A DNA stretch of 64,000 nt from Acinetobacter lwoffii (GCF_019343495.1 NZ_CP072549.1:248001-312000); one strand, 5' to 3'; shown: positions 35,682 to 46,399, counted from the first letter of the stretch. Numbers and translations are program-made. The notes: generated from the sequence alone by a model not told the origin.

Positions 35682-36137
35682 ATGGATCAAATAGATAAAC
35701 GCATTTTGCATGAGCTGCAAAAGAATGGAAAACTGCAAAATAATGAACTGGCTCAATTAATTGGCTTGTCACCGTCACCCTGTTTAAGACGGGTAAAACA
35801 GCTGGAAGATGATGGCGTGATTGAGCAATATGTCGCACTGCTGAATCCACAAAAGGTCAATTTGGCGATGAGCGTGTTTGCACGCGTCTGGCTCAAGTCT
35901 CAAGAAGCTGCTGTGGTCGATCAATTTGTCGAAGCGATCAAGGAAATGCCAGAAGTCGTCGAGTGCCAGTTAATGGCAGGCGATTGTGATTTCTTTTTAA
36001 GAATTGTGGTGGCTGATCTGGATGCCTATCGTAAATTTCAGATTCATCATTTAACCCAAATTCCCTGCATTCAAAGTGTAAAAACTGAAATTCCATTGCA
36101 AACGGTTAAAAGCACGACTGCATTGCCTTTGGTTTAA
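35682..36137 (+). CDS. Lrp/AsnC-family regulator
   Basis: 151-residue transcription factor. Helix-turn-helix at about 5-50 (DQIDKRILHELQKNGKL ... LSPSPCLRRVKQLE), then an RAM/ACT effector domain (about 65-145, MPEVVECQLMAGDCDFFLRI). Start at 35682 has AAGG 7 nt upstream; an extra 19 residues upstream are atypical. Divergent from azlCD with about 147 nt between them, it probably senses an amino acid and controls that exporter. Confidence 0.88.
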   Translation: MDQIDKRILHELQKNGKLQNNELAQLIGLSPSPCLRRVKQLEDDGVIEQYVALLNPQKVNLAMSVFARVWLKSQEAAVVDQFVEAIKEMPEVVECQLMAGDCDFFLRIVVADLDAYRKFQIHHLTQIPCIQSVKTEIPLQTVKSTTALPLV

Positions 36138-36275
36138 TGCCGGATTTTGTCATGCTATTTCTTTTAAATGTGCATTAAAACGCTGATAGTTGACACAATT
36201 GTTGTTGATTTCATCAGGTAGCGAAAATTATAAAATTTGCGATGCACAGCCAAAACTATCGTGCTAGACTAGGAG

Positions 36276-36302
36276 AAATCGGGTGTGCTCCCGATTTTTT
36301 TA
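36276..36302 (+). terminator. Terminator-like hairpin upstream of hisZ
   Basis: 8-bp stem AAATCGGG with CCCGATTT, 6-nt loop and T7 tail, 42 nt before hisZ. It probably ends transcripts from the upstream regulator gene but could attenuate hisZ-purA. Confidence 0.85.
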
Positions 36303-36343
36303 TGCGGATTCGTTCCGCGCTGACAAGAATTTAGGTTTACAAC

Positions 36344-37510
36344 ATGCCCATTTCAGAGACATGGTTATTACCTGATGGTGTAGCTGATGTATTACCAGAA
36401 CAAGCGCAAGTTATTGAAAGTCTGCGCCGTAAATCACTGGATTTCCTTGCATCTCGAGGTTATCAGCTGGTGTACACGCCATTCATTGAATACATCGAAT
36501 CTCTATCTTCTCTCTCAGAATCGAATCAAGATTTAGACTTAGCCACTTTTAAAGTAATCGATCAGCTTTCTGGTCGTTTGCTTGGTGTGCGTGCCGATAT
36601 GACACCACAAGTGGCTCGTATTGATGCGCATGTACATCCAGTGGAAGGTGTAGCACGTTACTGCTATGCAGGAACCGTTCTGCATACCAAGCCTCGCGGT
36701 TTTAACACTTCGCGTGCGCCACTACAGTTAGGTGCGGAGCTATTTGGTTCAGACAGCATCGATGCCGATGTAGAAATGGTCGACTTGATGATCAGTCTGA
36801 TTCAGGAAACAGGTCTGGCAGATGGTATTCATCTGGACTTAGGTCATGTGGGTTTATTCCGCAGTCTGGTGGCTCAAGCCGGCTTAAACAAAGTCGCTGA
36901 ACAGCAATTATCTGATTTATACCAGCGTAAGGCTTTGCCAGAATTAGAAGAATTCACGGCAGACCTGAAATTTGGTCAGGATTTCTATGCACTTGGACGC
37001 TATGCCAGCGACTTGGATGCATTACAAGCGCATTTAAGTGCTGAAGTGTTGGCAAATCCAGCATTTACGCAGGCTTTTAATGTCTTGCAAACCACCAAAG
37101 ACGAAGTTCAAACCCGTTGGCCAAACTTGAGTATTGGTATTGATGTAGTTGAATTACGTTCATACCATTATCATACTGGCTTGATGTATGCAGTCTATGC
37201 ACCGAACCGTGCAGCTGCACTGGCACAAGGTGGCCGTTATGATGGCATTGGTGAACATTTTGGCCGTGCGCGTCCGGCAACCGGTTTCTCTTGTGACTTA
37301 TATGCTTTAAGCGCAGGCCAGTTTGATGCGGTACAGGTCGTGGTTGCACCTAAAGGCACTGATGCAGAGCTTCTGAATGCGATTCAGAATATTCGCACAC
37401 AAGGCTTAAGTGTAATTCAGTTACTGGGTAATGATGATTTAAACTCGATTCCATATGCGACGCACCAGCTGGTGAATGCGAATGGTGAGTGGACAGTCAA
37501 AACGATTTAA
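36344..37510 (+). CDS. hisZ: ATP phosphoribosyltransferase regulatory subunit HisZ
   Basis: 388-residue HisZ, a HisRS-like protein that partners the short HisG in the first step of histidine synthesis. It has class II synthetase-like segments (WLLPDGVADVLPEQA; RADMTPQVARIDA; ALAQGGRYDGI) but lacks a full anticodon domain and functional tRNA charging motifs, as expected. hisG is elsewhere. The gene is linked to purA 70 nt downstream, an arrangement common in Acinetobacter and Pseudomonas relatives; histidine and purine syntheses are connected through AICAR. Confidence 0.95.
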   Translation: MPISETWLLPDGVADVLPEQAQVIESLRRKSLDFLASRGYQLVYTPFIEYIESLSSLSESNQDLDLATFKVIDQLSGRLLGVRADMTPQVARIDAHVHPVEGVARYCYAGTVLHTKPRGFNTSRAPLQLGAELFGSDSIDADVEMVDLMISLIQETGLADGIHLDLGHVGLFRSLVAQAGLNKVAEQQLSDLYQRKALPELEEFTADLKFGQDFYALGRYASDLDALQAHLSAEVLANPAFTQAFNVLQTTKDEVQTRWPNLSIGIDVVELRSYHYHTGLMYAVYAPNRAAALAQGGRYDGIGEHFGRARPATGFSCDLYALSAGQFDAVQVVVAPKGTDAELLNAIQNIRTQGLSVIQLLGNDDLNSIPYATHQLVNANGEWTVKTI

Positions 37511-37565
37511 CTGCTTGGCTCAGTGTTCATGTCGCTGAGCGGGGCTTTCAACTTTAACAGCATGA

Positions 37566-38900
<1,335 letters not shown>

Positions 38901-38926
38901 TCTTCATTTGATTAAAGCTTGAATGA

Positions 38927-38958
38927 TAAAAACCCATTTCCGGATGGGTTTTTTTATA
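38927..38958 (+). terminator. purA terminator
   Basis: Stem AAAAACCCAT with its complement around TTCCGG, T7 tail. Confidence 0.93.
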
Positions 38959-39009
38959 TCCTGAATTTATGCAGCTATTTCAAGACTAAAGTTGCATCGG
39001 TAATGTAGC

Positions 39010-39369
39010 GTGATGTGCTTTAACATAGCGGTATATAAAGAAAGAAAAATGAGCTGCAGGATGCAAAAAAATATATCAGCGACCATGTTTTATTCATTGT
39101 TATTTGCGATGGGCGGGGCGCCAACAATTGCCATGATGATTATTCGTGCGCAAACCCAAAATCCCGAAGTGATTTATGCGGCGCTGATTGGTCTGAGTGT
39201 CATTATCGCCTGTGTATTAGTGCCTATTATTTTATTGCAAAATGCTTTTTTATATTTCAAACGTAAAGACGAAGTGCTTGAACAGAAAATCAAACCGCTC
39301 AGTCAGGTTTACTTAGGCCTCAATATTATTTGTCTGATTTATTGGTTGGCGATACAGTATTTGGCTTAA
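39010..39369 (+). CDS. Small membrane protein, unknown
   Basis: Up to 119 residues; the start is uncertain (39010, 39049 or 39061 are all possible and none has a strong ribosome site). Three hydrophobic segments are visible: FYSLLFAMGGAPTIAMMII, AALIGLSVIIACVLVPIILL and VYLGLNIICLIYWLAIQYL, with a charged loop YFKRKDEVLEQKIKP before the last. No family recognised. Located between purA and an M48 lipoprotein, flanked by terminators or hairpins, so probably monocistronic. Confidence 0.65.
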   Translation: MMCFNIAVYKERKMSCRMQKNISATMFYSLLFAMGGAPTIAMMIIRAQTQNPEVIYAALIGLSVIIACVLVPIILLQNAFLYFKRKDEVLEQKIKPLSQVYLGLNIICLIYWLAIQYLA

Positions 39370-39399
39370 AAATTACATAATTTATAAGAAGATGAATCA

Positions 39400-39426
39400 A
39401 TTAAGCGTTTAGCTGCTGAACGCTTT
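39400..39426 (+). terminator. Hairpin after small membrane protein
   Basis: 7-bp stem AAGCGTT with AACGCTT around a 9-nt loop, weak T tract. Confidence 0.55.
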
Positions 39427-39481
39427 CACTTATAATTTTTACAATGTAAATTGCCCTTAAGCCAAGGTGGAGTAAATTATA

Positions 39482-40255
39482 ATGAAGAATAAACTTTTAT
39501 TGAGTATGGCGGCTGCTACAGTCGTCACATTATCAGGTTGTACCACCATTGCCGATATGGCAGGGGCAGATACTGCGACCTTAAATGCATCTGCGAGCCA
39601 AAGCTATAATGCCATGGTCAATGATGCGAAGAACAAAGGTCAACTGGATACCAGTTCAGCGACCTATAAACGGATTAATAATGTATTTAACCGTTTGAAA
39701 CCGGTTGCTAACCAGATGAATCAAACCGGTACGGCATTCCAGTGGCAATTGGCTGTGCTCAAATCTGACCAGGTTAACGCCTTTGTTGCGCCAGGTGGTA
39801 AGGTTGTATTCTATACGGGTATCGTGAATAAACTGAATCTGACCGATGCTGAAATTGCAGCGATTATGGGTCATGAAATGGTGCATGCTTTAGAAGAGCA
39901 TTCTAAGCAGAAAATCGGTGCTCAGGCCCTGACTGATCTGGCCTTGGGTATTGGCTTAAATGCAGCAGGTGTGGGTCAAGGTGGTGCTGCAGCCGCACAA
40001 TTGGGTAGTCAAATCGGGATTGGCTTGCCATACTCGCGTAATCTGGAAAGCCGTGCTGACCAAGGCGGTTTAATGCTGATGGCGCGCGCAGGTTATAACC
40101 CAAATGCAGCCATTACCTTGTGGGAAAAAATGAACAAACTCGGTGGCGGCAGTGGTGCAACCTTCCTCTCTACGCATCCATCGAATAGCCAGCGTATTGG
40201 GCAAATGCGTCAACAGTTACCAGTAGCTATGCAGATTTATAACCAAAACAAATAA
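39482..40255 (+). CDS. M48-family metalloprotease lipoprotein
   Basis: 257-residue lipoprotein (lipobox LSGC, Cys 19) of the M48 peptidase family, like E. coli LoiP/YggG, active in the outer-membrane periplasmic leaflet. The zinc motif GHEMVHALEEHS (HEMVH near 131-135) and a downstream ESRADQGG glutamate motif complete the active site; FVAPGGKVVFYTGI and STHPSNSQRI are also family hallmarks. Predicted role in quality control of envelope proteins. TATAAT (39431-39436) is a likely -10. GGTGGAG-type ribosome site. Confidence 0.9.
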   Translation: MKNKLLLSMAAATVVTLSGCTTIADMAGADTATLNASASQSYNAMVNDAKNKGQLDTSSATYKRINNVFNRLKPVANQMNQTGTAFQWQLAVLKSDQVNAFVAPGGKVVFYTGIVNKLNLTDAEIAAIMGHEMVHALEEHSKQKIGAQALTDLALGIGLNAAGVGQGGAAAAQLGSQIGIGLPYSRNLESRADQGGLMLMARAGYNPNAAITLWEKMNKLGGGSGATFLSTHPSNSQRIGQMRQQLPVAMQIYNQNK

Positions 40256-40295
40256 TCCAGTGATCATCCTCTGAAAGGAGATCTTGATCGGATTG

Positions 40296-40327
40296 AAAAG
40301 GCAGGGCAATGGCTCTGCTTTTTTTAT
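40296..40327 (+). terminator. Terminator after M48 gene
   Basis: Stem GCAGGGC with GGCTCTGC (G-U allowed) around AAT, T7 tail. Confidence 0.8.
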
Positions 40328-40369
40328 AGCTAATTGGATGGTTAATATTCTGCGGGCTATTTTCAGGCA

Positions 40370-40404
40370 ATAAAAAAGGCAAAGTCTGACTTTGCCTTTT
40401 TTCA
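40370..40404. terminator. Bidirectional terminator, slyD side
   Basis: 15-bp stem AAAAAAGGCAAAGT with its complement around a 3-nt loop; the T run on the minus strand ends the FKBP transcript. Confidence 0.92.
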
Positions 40405-40421
40405 CTCAAGATCAGAAGATC

Positions 40422-40904
40422 TTAGTGCTGGTGACCGCCTACACCGTGTACGTGGCCGTGATCTAATTCTTCTTGAGAAGCTTCACGAACAGATACGATT
40501 TCAACTTCGAAAGTCAGGTCTTGACCAGCAAGTGGGAAGTTAGCATCAACAACAACATTGTCGCCTTCAACTGCTTTAACAGTTACGATTTGCACGCCGT
40601 CATCAGTTTGAGCTTGGAACTGCATACCTGCCTGAATGTTGTCTACGCCTTGGAACATTTGCGCAGGAACTTCTTGAACTAGGTCAGGGTTGTATTCGCC
40701 ATAACCTTCAGCAGCAGGAACGTTTACAGTGAATTTTTCACCTACAGTTTTGCCTTCTAACGCATTTTCTAAACCTGGGATGATGTTACCTGCACCGTGC
40801 AAATAGGCAAGTGGTTCACCTTGAGATTGGTCGAGAGTTTCACCCTCTGCGTTAGTCAATGTGTAGTGGAAAGAAACCACGAGGTTATTTGCAATAGCAG
40901 TCAT
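40422..40904 (-). CDS. slyD: FKBP-type peptidyl-prolyl isomerase, SlyD-like
   Basis: 160-residue FKBP of the SlyD type: VVSFHYTLTNAEGETLDQS, AYLHGAGNIIPGLENAL, the inserted-flap chaperone region (about 70-130) and a short His-rich tail (DHGHVHGVGGHQH) that may bind nickel or zinc, though shorter than E. coli SlyD's. Start at 40904 (MTAIANN) has GGA about 10 nt upstream and is preferred over 40922. Cytoplasmic foldase. Monocistronic. Confidence 0.92.
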   Translation of the reverse strand: MTAIANNLVVSFHYTLTNAEGETLDQSQGEPLAYLHGAGNIIPGLENALEGKTVGEKFTVNVPAAEGYGEYNPDLVQEVPAQMFQGVDNIQAGMQFQAQTDDGVQIVTVKAVEGDNVVVDANFPLAGQDLTFEVEIVSVREASQEELDHGHVHGVGGHQH

Positions 40905-41040
40905 GTTAATTGATCCATTCAATTTTTTAAGGGTACATCATAAAGTGAAATTGCATTTTTGTAGACTAAAATTAGCAAAAAAACGCAATTTGACAATTTT
41001 GTTGACGATTTTTTCATTGATTGGGCCAAATTCTGGAATT

Positions 41041-42327
41041 TCAATGCAATTTCAGCTTTGGAGAAATTTTTCGTGTAACAAAATCTTTTGCGGTGAGAAT
41101 GCCAGCATGCGCATAACCATGAATGGTCGCCTGATGAATTCGATATAAAGAAACATACATCGATTTGGCAACAAAGCCTTGCACATTGACCTGACCGAGT
41201 AATTCACCGACAGCTTTATTCTGGCTTAAGGAAATCAGTGAGCCTTTGTCGGAAAATTTAAACATCGGTAAATAGTTTTCCTCATTGATCCGTGCTTTTA
41301 AGGCATTGGCCAGGAAATTGGCCTGTTGGCTAGCCACTTGTGCGCGTGGACCCAAGACCGGTTCATCTGCAGCAGGCTGGCAGTGAGCACAATCACCAAA
41401 AGCAAAAATGTCTGGATCAGATTTGGTTTGCAGGGTGGAGAAGACTTTCAAGCGGTGAATATTGTCCTTTTCCATATCTTGCAGTTGTGCCAAGACTTCA
41501 GGTGCTTTGATACCTGCGGCCCAGACTTTAATCTCGGCATCCAGACTTGAGCCATCTGCAAAATAAATTTTGTCTTCATCTACCTTGGCCACACGATGAC
41601 TGGTAAGGACTTCAATACCGAATTTTTCCAGCTGTTGCATGGTATGTTCAGCAACTTTCGGCGAGAGCGCAGTCAAAATACGATCCGCCGCTTCAATTAA
41701 GGTAATTTTGACTTTATTTGGATCGACCTTGTTTAAGCCATATTTAAAGAAATTGTGTTTGGCCTCCACCAACTCGGCAGCCAATTCTACTCCAGTCGCA
41801 CCGGCGCCAATAATCGCGATATTCAGTTCACGGCTCGAAGCTTCATGTTGAGCATTCAAGTAGAGATGCAACAGGTCCTGCTGAAAGATATCAGCTTGTG
41901 GACGGCTGTCGAGAAAATGACAGAACTGTTTGACGCCTTCGGTATTAAAGTCATTCGAGGTAGAACCCAAGGCCAGTACCAGGGTGTCATAGTCGATGCG
42001 CTGGTTCTTCTTGGCTTGGGCTTTTTTGGAGAAATATTCTGTTTCTACCACAATCTGTTTCGCTTCACGATCCAGACCGGTAAATGTCCCCAAGACAAAT
42101 TCATAATGATGTGCGGCTGAATGGGCAAAATAATTAGTTTCTTCTTCATGTGGATTTAAGGTGCCTGCGGCAACTTCATGCAGTAGCGGTTTCCAGATAT
42201 GCGTCAGTTTTTGATCGACTAAAACAATCTGCGCTTTGCCGCTTTTACCCAAGCTCTCACCCAGCTGAGTTGCCAGTTCCAGACCACCGGCACCACCACC
42301 CACAATCACGATTTTATGTGCTGTCAT
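41041..42327 (-). CDS. ndh: Type II NADH:quinone oxidoreductase (NDH-2)
   Basis: 428-residue flavoprotein with two Rossmann motifs: FAD-binding GGGAGGLELA at the N-terminus and NAD-binding GAGATGVELAAEL near 172, plus DIFAFGDCAHC of the FAD C-motif. The C-terminal amphipathic part (FVAKSMYVSLYRIHQATIHG) anchors it peripherally to the membrane. It transfers electrons from NADH to quinone without pumping protons. A close alternative is a related NAD(P)/FAD oxidoreductase, but length and the YVSLYRIHQ end fit Ndh. Confidence 0.88.
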   Translation of the reverse strand: MTAHKIVIVGGGAGGLELATQLGESLGKSGKAQIVLVDQKLTHIWKPLLHEVAAGTLNPHEEETNYFAHSAAHHYEFVLGTFTGLDREAKQIVVETEYFSKKAQAKKNQRIDYDTLVLALGSTSNDFNTEGVKQFCHFLDSRPQADIFQQDLLHLYLNAQHEASSRELNIAIIGAGATGVELAAELVEAKHNFFKYGLNKVDPNKVKITLIEAADRILTALSPKVAEHTMQQLEKFGIEVLTSHRVAKVDEDKIYFADGSSLDAEIKVWAAGIKAPEVLAQLQDMEKDNIHRLKVFSTLQTKSDPDIFAFGDCAHCQPAADEPVLGPRAQVASQQANFLANALKARINEENYLPMFKFSDKGSLISLSQNKAVGELLGQVNVQGFVAKSMYVSLYRIHQATIHGYAHAGILTAKDFVTRKISPKLKLH

Positions 42328-42568
42328 ATATGATTAACCTGTTTATTTTTTTAATAAAAATAAGAGAAATAGAGAGAAAATATACTATGGCATGGGCCAG
42401 ATCGCGTCTTGGTTAAAATTGTTATACACATTACAAAACGTAGCAATTCTGTGAGGGCAGGTAAGTTTCCCTGTCTTGGGGAGTGATGCAGGGAGAAAAG
42501 AAAATCTGCCAGAAGATCAGCGAGTAGATCTTCTAGCTTAAAGAAAAGTAACTTGAGATGTAGGGCTA

Positions 42569-43882
42569 TTATCTATCTAAAGGATAAAGCTTTACGCTTG
42601 GCGTATTGTCTGAAAACAAATCGAATAAGCCTTGTAGCCAAGTAAAGAATTTCTGAAACAGGTTGGCTTCTTCAATTTCGACATGATCTTCAATTTGAAT
42701 GGTGCGAATCAACTGATTATTCTGATAAACCTGAATGGTCGCCAAAGGCATCATGGTCGCCAAAGGTGCAATGAGTTCAGATGCTTTCACTTCAACATTG
42801 ATATGAGTCTGAGTTTCCTGTAATGGCTCGATACTTTTTAAAACGCCATCACCTGTATTCAGCATGACACGCTGTTGGGTTTGATCAAACTGGTTTAGGT
42901 CAATACTGTAGCCCTGATCATATAAAGAAGTGGTAATGATCTGCGGCTGCTTGGTTTGCACCTTAAACATTTTTAAGGTGGATTTAATCACAGGCAACTC
43001 AGCAAGGAGCTGTTGATCTTTGATCGCTACTTCATTGCGGGTATAGGTATAGGCCAGATTCATCAGCTTATGTGATACTTCAGCGCGTTTTGTGGCACTT
43101 TTAGTACCCAGTACCACCACAATCAGACGGCGATTCGGCATCTCAAAATCTGCGGTGACGCGATTGGCGGTTAATGCCAGGTTATAGCCCGCTGCACGGG
43201 TAAAACCGGTTTTTAAGCCATCTACGGTTGGATCGACCTGAAGCACACGGTTGGTCGCACGATGAAAATGCTGATTGTAGGTAAAGCTTGGCTGCTTGGA
43301 ATAATACAGATAATCTGGAGTTTCATTCACCACCGCCATAGACAGTCTGGCCAAATCGGCGGCAGTCGAATAATGCTCAGGCATGGTAATACCGGCCGGA
43401 TTCTGGAAATTGGTATGTTGCATGCCCAGTGCTTTGGCTTCCTGATTCATACGTTCAACAAATTGCGGAATACCACCCGAAATTTTCTCAGCCAGCGTCA
43501 CCGCGGCATCATTGGCAGACATGATAATTAAGCCCGCCAGAAGCTGATCGACTGAAATCTGATCACCTTCTTTCAGGTACATTTGTGACTCATCCCACAT
43601 CACAGTTTTCACCACAGAGGTCGCGGTTAAAACTTCATTTTTATTTAATTTTCCGGCCTCAATTTCCTTTAAGGCAATATAAGCCACCATCATTTTGGTC
43701 AGCGAAGCCGGAGCGCGTTGCACATCGGCATTATGCTCTGCAATGACTTGACCAGACTGTGAATCCAGAATGGTCCAGGCTTCAGCTTCAACGCTTTCAG
43801 GCACAATATTGAGTAGGGCAGCATGTGAAAATGCAGAAATAAATAAACTGAAAACCGCAATCAGTGAGATGATGTATTTCAA
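42569..43882 (-). CDS. dacC: D-alanyl-D-alanine carboxypeptidase (PBP5/6 type, S11)
   Basis: 437-residue class C PBP that trims pentapeptide stems in the periplasm. Signal peptide 1-21; SxxK in RAPASLTKMM (Ser near 60), SxN in SANDAAVTLAE, KTG in VDGLKTGFTRAAGYN; then the PBP5 C-terminal beta domain (about 285-395) and an amphipathic end (LFQKFFTWLQGLFDLF) for membrane attachment. The end differs from the basic helix of E. coli PBP5 and is slightly longer than most. Monocistronic. Which of the Acinetobacter DacA/DacC/DacD names is right is uncertain. Confidence 0.9.
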   Translation of the reverse strand: MKYIISLIAVFSLFISAFSHAALLNIVPESVEAEAWTILDSQSGQVIAEHNADVQRAPASLTKMMVAYIALKEIEAGKLNKNEVLTATSVVKTVMWDESQMYLKEGDQISVDQLLAGLIIMSANDAAVTLAEKISGGIPQFVERMNQEAKALGMQHTNFQNPAGITMPEHYSTAADLARLSMAVVNETPDYLYYSKQPSFTYNQHFHRATNRVLQVDPTVDGLKTGFTRAAGYNLALTANRVTADFEMPNRRLIVVVLGTKSATKRAEVSHKLMNLAYTYTRNEVAIKDQQLLAELPVIKSTLKMFKVQTKQPQIITTSLYDQGYSIDLNQFDQTQQRVMLNTGDGVLKSIEPLQETQTHINVEVKASELIAPLATMMPLATIQVYQNNQLIRTIQIEDHVEIEEANLFQKFFTWLQGLFDLFSDNTPSVKLYPLDR

Positions 43883-44057
43883 TGGTGTTCCTTGATAACC
43901 CGGCGGGTGTTGAACGATTTAATTTTCACGCATGCTATGCCTTTTTTATACAGATAGCTAGTCGTAAATGTAGACAAATAAGACAGCTAAACCATACTGG
44001 CTTAAAAAATGCTAAGCTAAGCTATATCTCATTTATTTTAATTTTATATCGTTCATT

Positions 44058-45761
44058 ATGTTGCATTATCAAATTGAATTTGACGATTATCGTCAGCATC
44101 TTATTCACGTGACTGTTCGTTTTCTTGCGGACCCGACACAAGTCCTGTCATTGCCGACTTGGATTCCGGGCAGCTATCTGATTCGAGAGTTTTCCAAGCA
44201 CATTGAAGCGGTCAAAGCCTATGATGAAGATGGGCGCCAGTTACAGATCCAGAAATTTGAAAAAAATAAATGGCGTTTATTCAATACTGATCATGAACTG
44301 ATTACAGTTGAATATGATGTCTATGCCTATGACCTGTCCGTTCGTGGTGCATATGTGGATCAAAATCGTCTCTACGTGAACCCGGCTTGTGCATGTTTAG
44401 GGCTAGAAGGTCAGGAAAATAAAGAAATTGAACTGGAAATCTTCCTGCCAGATGAATTAAAGCATTTTCAGCTGGCAAGCGGCATGAAAGCCAAAAGTCT
44501 GGTCAGAGGCCGTTTCACGCTGAAAGCTAAAAACTATGCCGAACTGATTGATGCGCCATTTGAGCTAGCAGAACAAACCCGTTTCAGTTTTGAAGCAAAT
44601 GGTATTCCGCATGAGTTTGTGGTGTCAGGCAAACACGCGATGAATGCGGCGCGTATGCAGCAAGACATTGAAAAAATCTGTGCTACAGAAATTTCAATGT
44701 TTGGTTCGGCGCCGTTTACAGACTATACCTTTATGACCATGGCAACCGGCAATAGCTATGGCGGTCTGGAGCATCCAAATTCTACCAGCCTGATTTCACC
44801 ACGTGATGACTTGCCGAAAGCCAATGAGCCAGAAGAGCCATCTAAAGATTATCAGCGTTTCCTCGGCTTATGTAGCCACGAATATTTCCATTCATGGTTG
44901 GTGAAGTTTATTCGCCCTGAAAACTTCGTTAACTATGATTTAAACAGAGAAGGTTATACCTCTCTGTTATGGATCTTTGAAGGTTTCACCTCTTATTACG
45001 ATGATTTGATTTTGCTGCGTAGCGGCGTGATTAATCAGGAATCGTATATTGCTTTGTTAAAAGCACAGATTGACCGTTATTTGCAAAATCCGGGACGTGT
45101 GATTCAGTCAGTGTCTGAATCCAGTTTTGATGCCTGGGTGAAATTCTATCGTCAGGATGAAAACTCGAATAATGCGGGTACCAGCTATTACAACAAAGGT
45201 TGTTTAGTTGCACTGTGCCTGGATTTGGGTCTGCGTTTACGTGGTTCAAGTCTGGATGCTTTGATGCGCCGTTTGTATGAAAATGCCCAGAAAGGCGTTC
45301 AGGTGCATGAACGGACGATCTTTGAATTGTGTAAAGAATTGACAGGAGATGATTGGTCAGAACAGATTAATCACTTGATCAATACCACAGATGAATTGCC
45401 GCTGGATCAGCTCTTCCCTGAGTTTGGTATGGCTTATAGCCTGAAAAATGATAAGTCTTTGCCATTCGGTCTAAAGCTGGCAGATAAGCCGGAAGGTGTG
45501 CTGGTTCAATCTGCGCGTCGTGAGGGTGCCGCTGTGCTCGCTGGCCTTTCTGCCAATGATGTCATCATTGCAATTGATGGATTAAAAGCAACGACCAAAC
45601 TTGTTGAAAGCTATGCAAAACAGCAAGGTACTTTTACAGTGTATGCATTCCGTCGTGATGAGCTGATGAGTTTTGAAGTTCAAGCCGCGGGTTCTGAACT
45701 GACCGAAGTTGAACTGAAAGTGGAAGATCAGGCTAAAGCTGAGAAATGGCTTAAAGCTTAA
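44058..45761 (+). CDS. M61-family metallopeptidase with PDZ domain
   Basis: 567-residue cytoplasmic-looking peptidase of the glycyl-aminopeptidase family M61. N-terminal beta domain (IEFDDYRQHLIHVTVRF; LPTWIPGSYLIREFSK), zinc motif SHEYFHSWLVK (HEYFH near 274-278) with the third ligand Glu in WIFEGFTSYYDD, a helical catalytic half and a C-terminal PDZ domain (about 460-545, REGAAVLAGLSANDVIIAIDG). No signal peptide is seen. Relatives prefer Gly/Ala at the N-terminus of short peptides. Monocistronic, terminator follows. Confidence 0.9.
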   Translation: MLHYQIEFDDYRQHLIHVTVRFLADPTQVLSLPTWIPGSYLIREFSKHIEAVKAYDEDGRQLQIQKFEKNKWRLFNTDHELITVEYDVYAYDLSVRGAYVDQNRLYVNPACACLGLEGQENKEIELEIFLPDELKHFQLASGMKAKSLVRGRFTLKAKNYAELIDAPFELAEQTRFSFEANGIPHEFVVSGKHAMNAARMQQDIEKICATEISMFGSAPFTDYTFMTMATGNSYGGLEHPNSTSLISPRDDLPKANEPEEPSKDYQRFLGLCSHEYFHSWLVKFIRPENFVNYDLNREGYTSLLWIFEGFTSYYDDLILLRSGVINQESYIALLKAQIDRYLQNPGRVIQSVSESSFDAWVKFYRQDENSNNAGTSYYNKGCLVALCLDLGLRLRGSSLDALMRRLYENAQKGVQVHERTIFELCKELTGDDWSEQINHLINTTDELPLDQLFPEFGMAYSLKNDKSLPFGLKLADKPEGVLVQSARREGAAVLAGLSANDVIIAIDGLKATTKLVESYAKQQGTFTVYAFRRDELMSFEVQAAGSELTEVELKVEDQAKAEKWLKA

Positions 45762-45782
45762 AGCCATAATTATTCTTAATTA

Positions 45783-45814
45783 AAAAAACCGGTGCATCGT
45801 CACCGGTTTTTTAT
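45783..45814. terminator. Bidirectional terminator
   Basis: 12-bp stem AAAAAACCGGTG with its complement around CATCGT between convergent genes. Confidence 0.93.
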
Positions 45815-45836
45815 TGCATTAAATTTTGAGAAAAAA

Positions 45837-46229
45837 TTATTTAATGATCAGTCGTGATGTGCCACGGAATTCCGCCACGATTTGATTATTTTGATTCATC
45901 ACCTGAATATCATAAATGCCACTACGGCCACTGCTGGCCTTATGTTCTGCTACAGCAGTCAGTGTGTCACCAAGCAAGCCCGGTTTTAAATAATGAATAC
46001 CACAATGTTGACCAACCGCCGGATGTTCACCAGTATTGCAGGCAATGGCAAAAGCCGCATCTGCAAGTGCAAAAATCACAGCGCCGTTACACGTCTGATG
46101 ACCCTGTAAATGCTGTTCAGTCACCTTTAATTCGATCTTTGCATAATTGTGGTTATAAGAAACCAGATGAGCACCAAGATGCTGAATTAACCGATCCTGA
46201 TTAAACATCTGGCTGACTTGCTGATCCAT
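45837..46229 (-). CDS. PaaI-family acyl-CoA thioesterase (hotdog fold)
   Basis: 130-residue hotdog thioesterase close to PaaI. Seen: AHLVSYNHNYAKIEL, the core NGAVIFALADAAFAIACNTG with the catalytic Asp, GIHYLKPGLLGDTLTAVAEH and GRSGIYDIQVMNQ. PaaI normally has HGG before the core helix; here it is CNGA, but the Asp is kept. No paa gene is nearby, so it probably serves general CoA-ester clearing. Length typical. Confidence 0.85.
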   Translation of the reverse strand: MDQQVSQMFNQDRLIQHLGAHLVSYNHNYAKIELKVTEQHLQGHQTCNGAVIFALADAAFAIACNTGEHPAVGQHCGIHYLKPGLLGDTLTAVAEHKASSGRSGIYDIQVMNQNNQIVAEFRGTSRLIIK

Positions 46230-46359
46230 TGCAAAACTCCTTTTTAAGATACGTTTTATTTTTAAATGTTAATTATGTGAATCATAAGTACCATCGGATA
46301 GTCAGAATGACAAGAGGGAAGAGTTAAAAATCTTGTTTGCACACATAAGAAAAAGCAGG

Positions 46360-46394
46360 TAAAACCTATATTTAGGTATGGGTTTTTTATTATT
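46360..46394 (+). terminator. Terminator immediately before the frameshifted gene
   Basis: Stem AAACCTATA with TATGGGTTT (one G-U) around TTTAGG and T6. It ends only 6 nt before the start of the next gene, leaving no room for a promoter between them. Confidence 0.8.
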
Positions 46395-46399
46395 AGAAG

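Noticed and set aside
36190..36195. TTGACA as -35 of hisZ
   Set aside because: No acceptable -10 at 16-18 nt spacing; the terminator at 36276 would also stop its transcript.
42511..42535. Inverted repeat AGAAGATC/GATCTTCT downstream of dacC
   Set aside because: 8-bp palindromic repeat without a T tract on either strand; kept out as terminator because support is weak.
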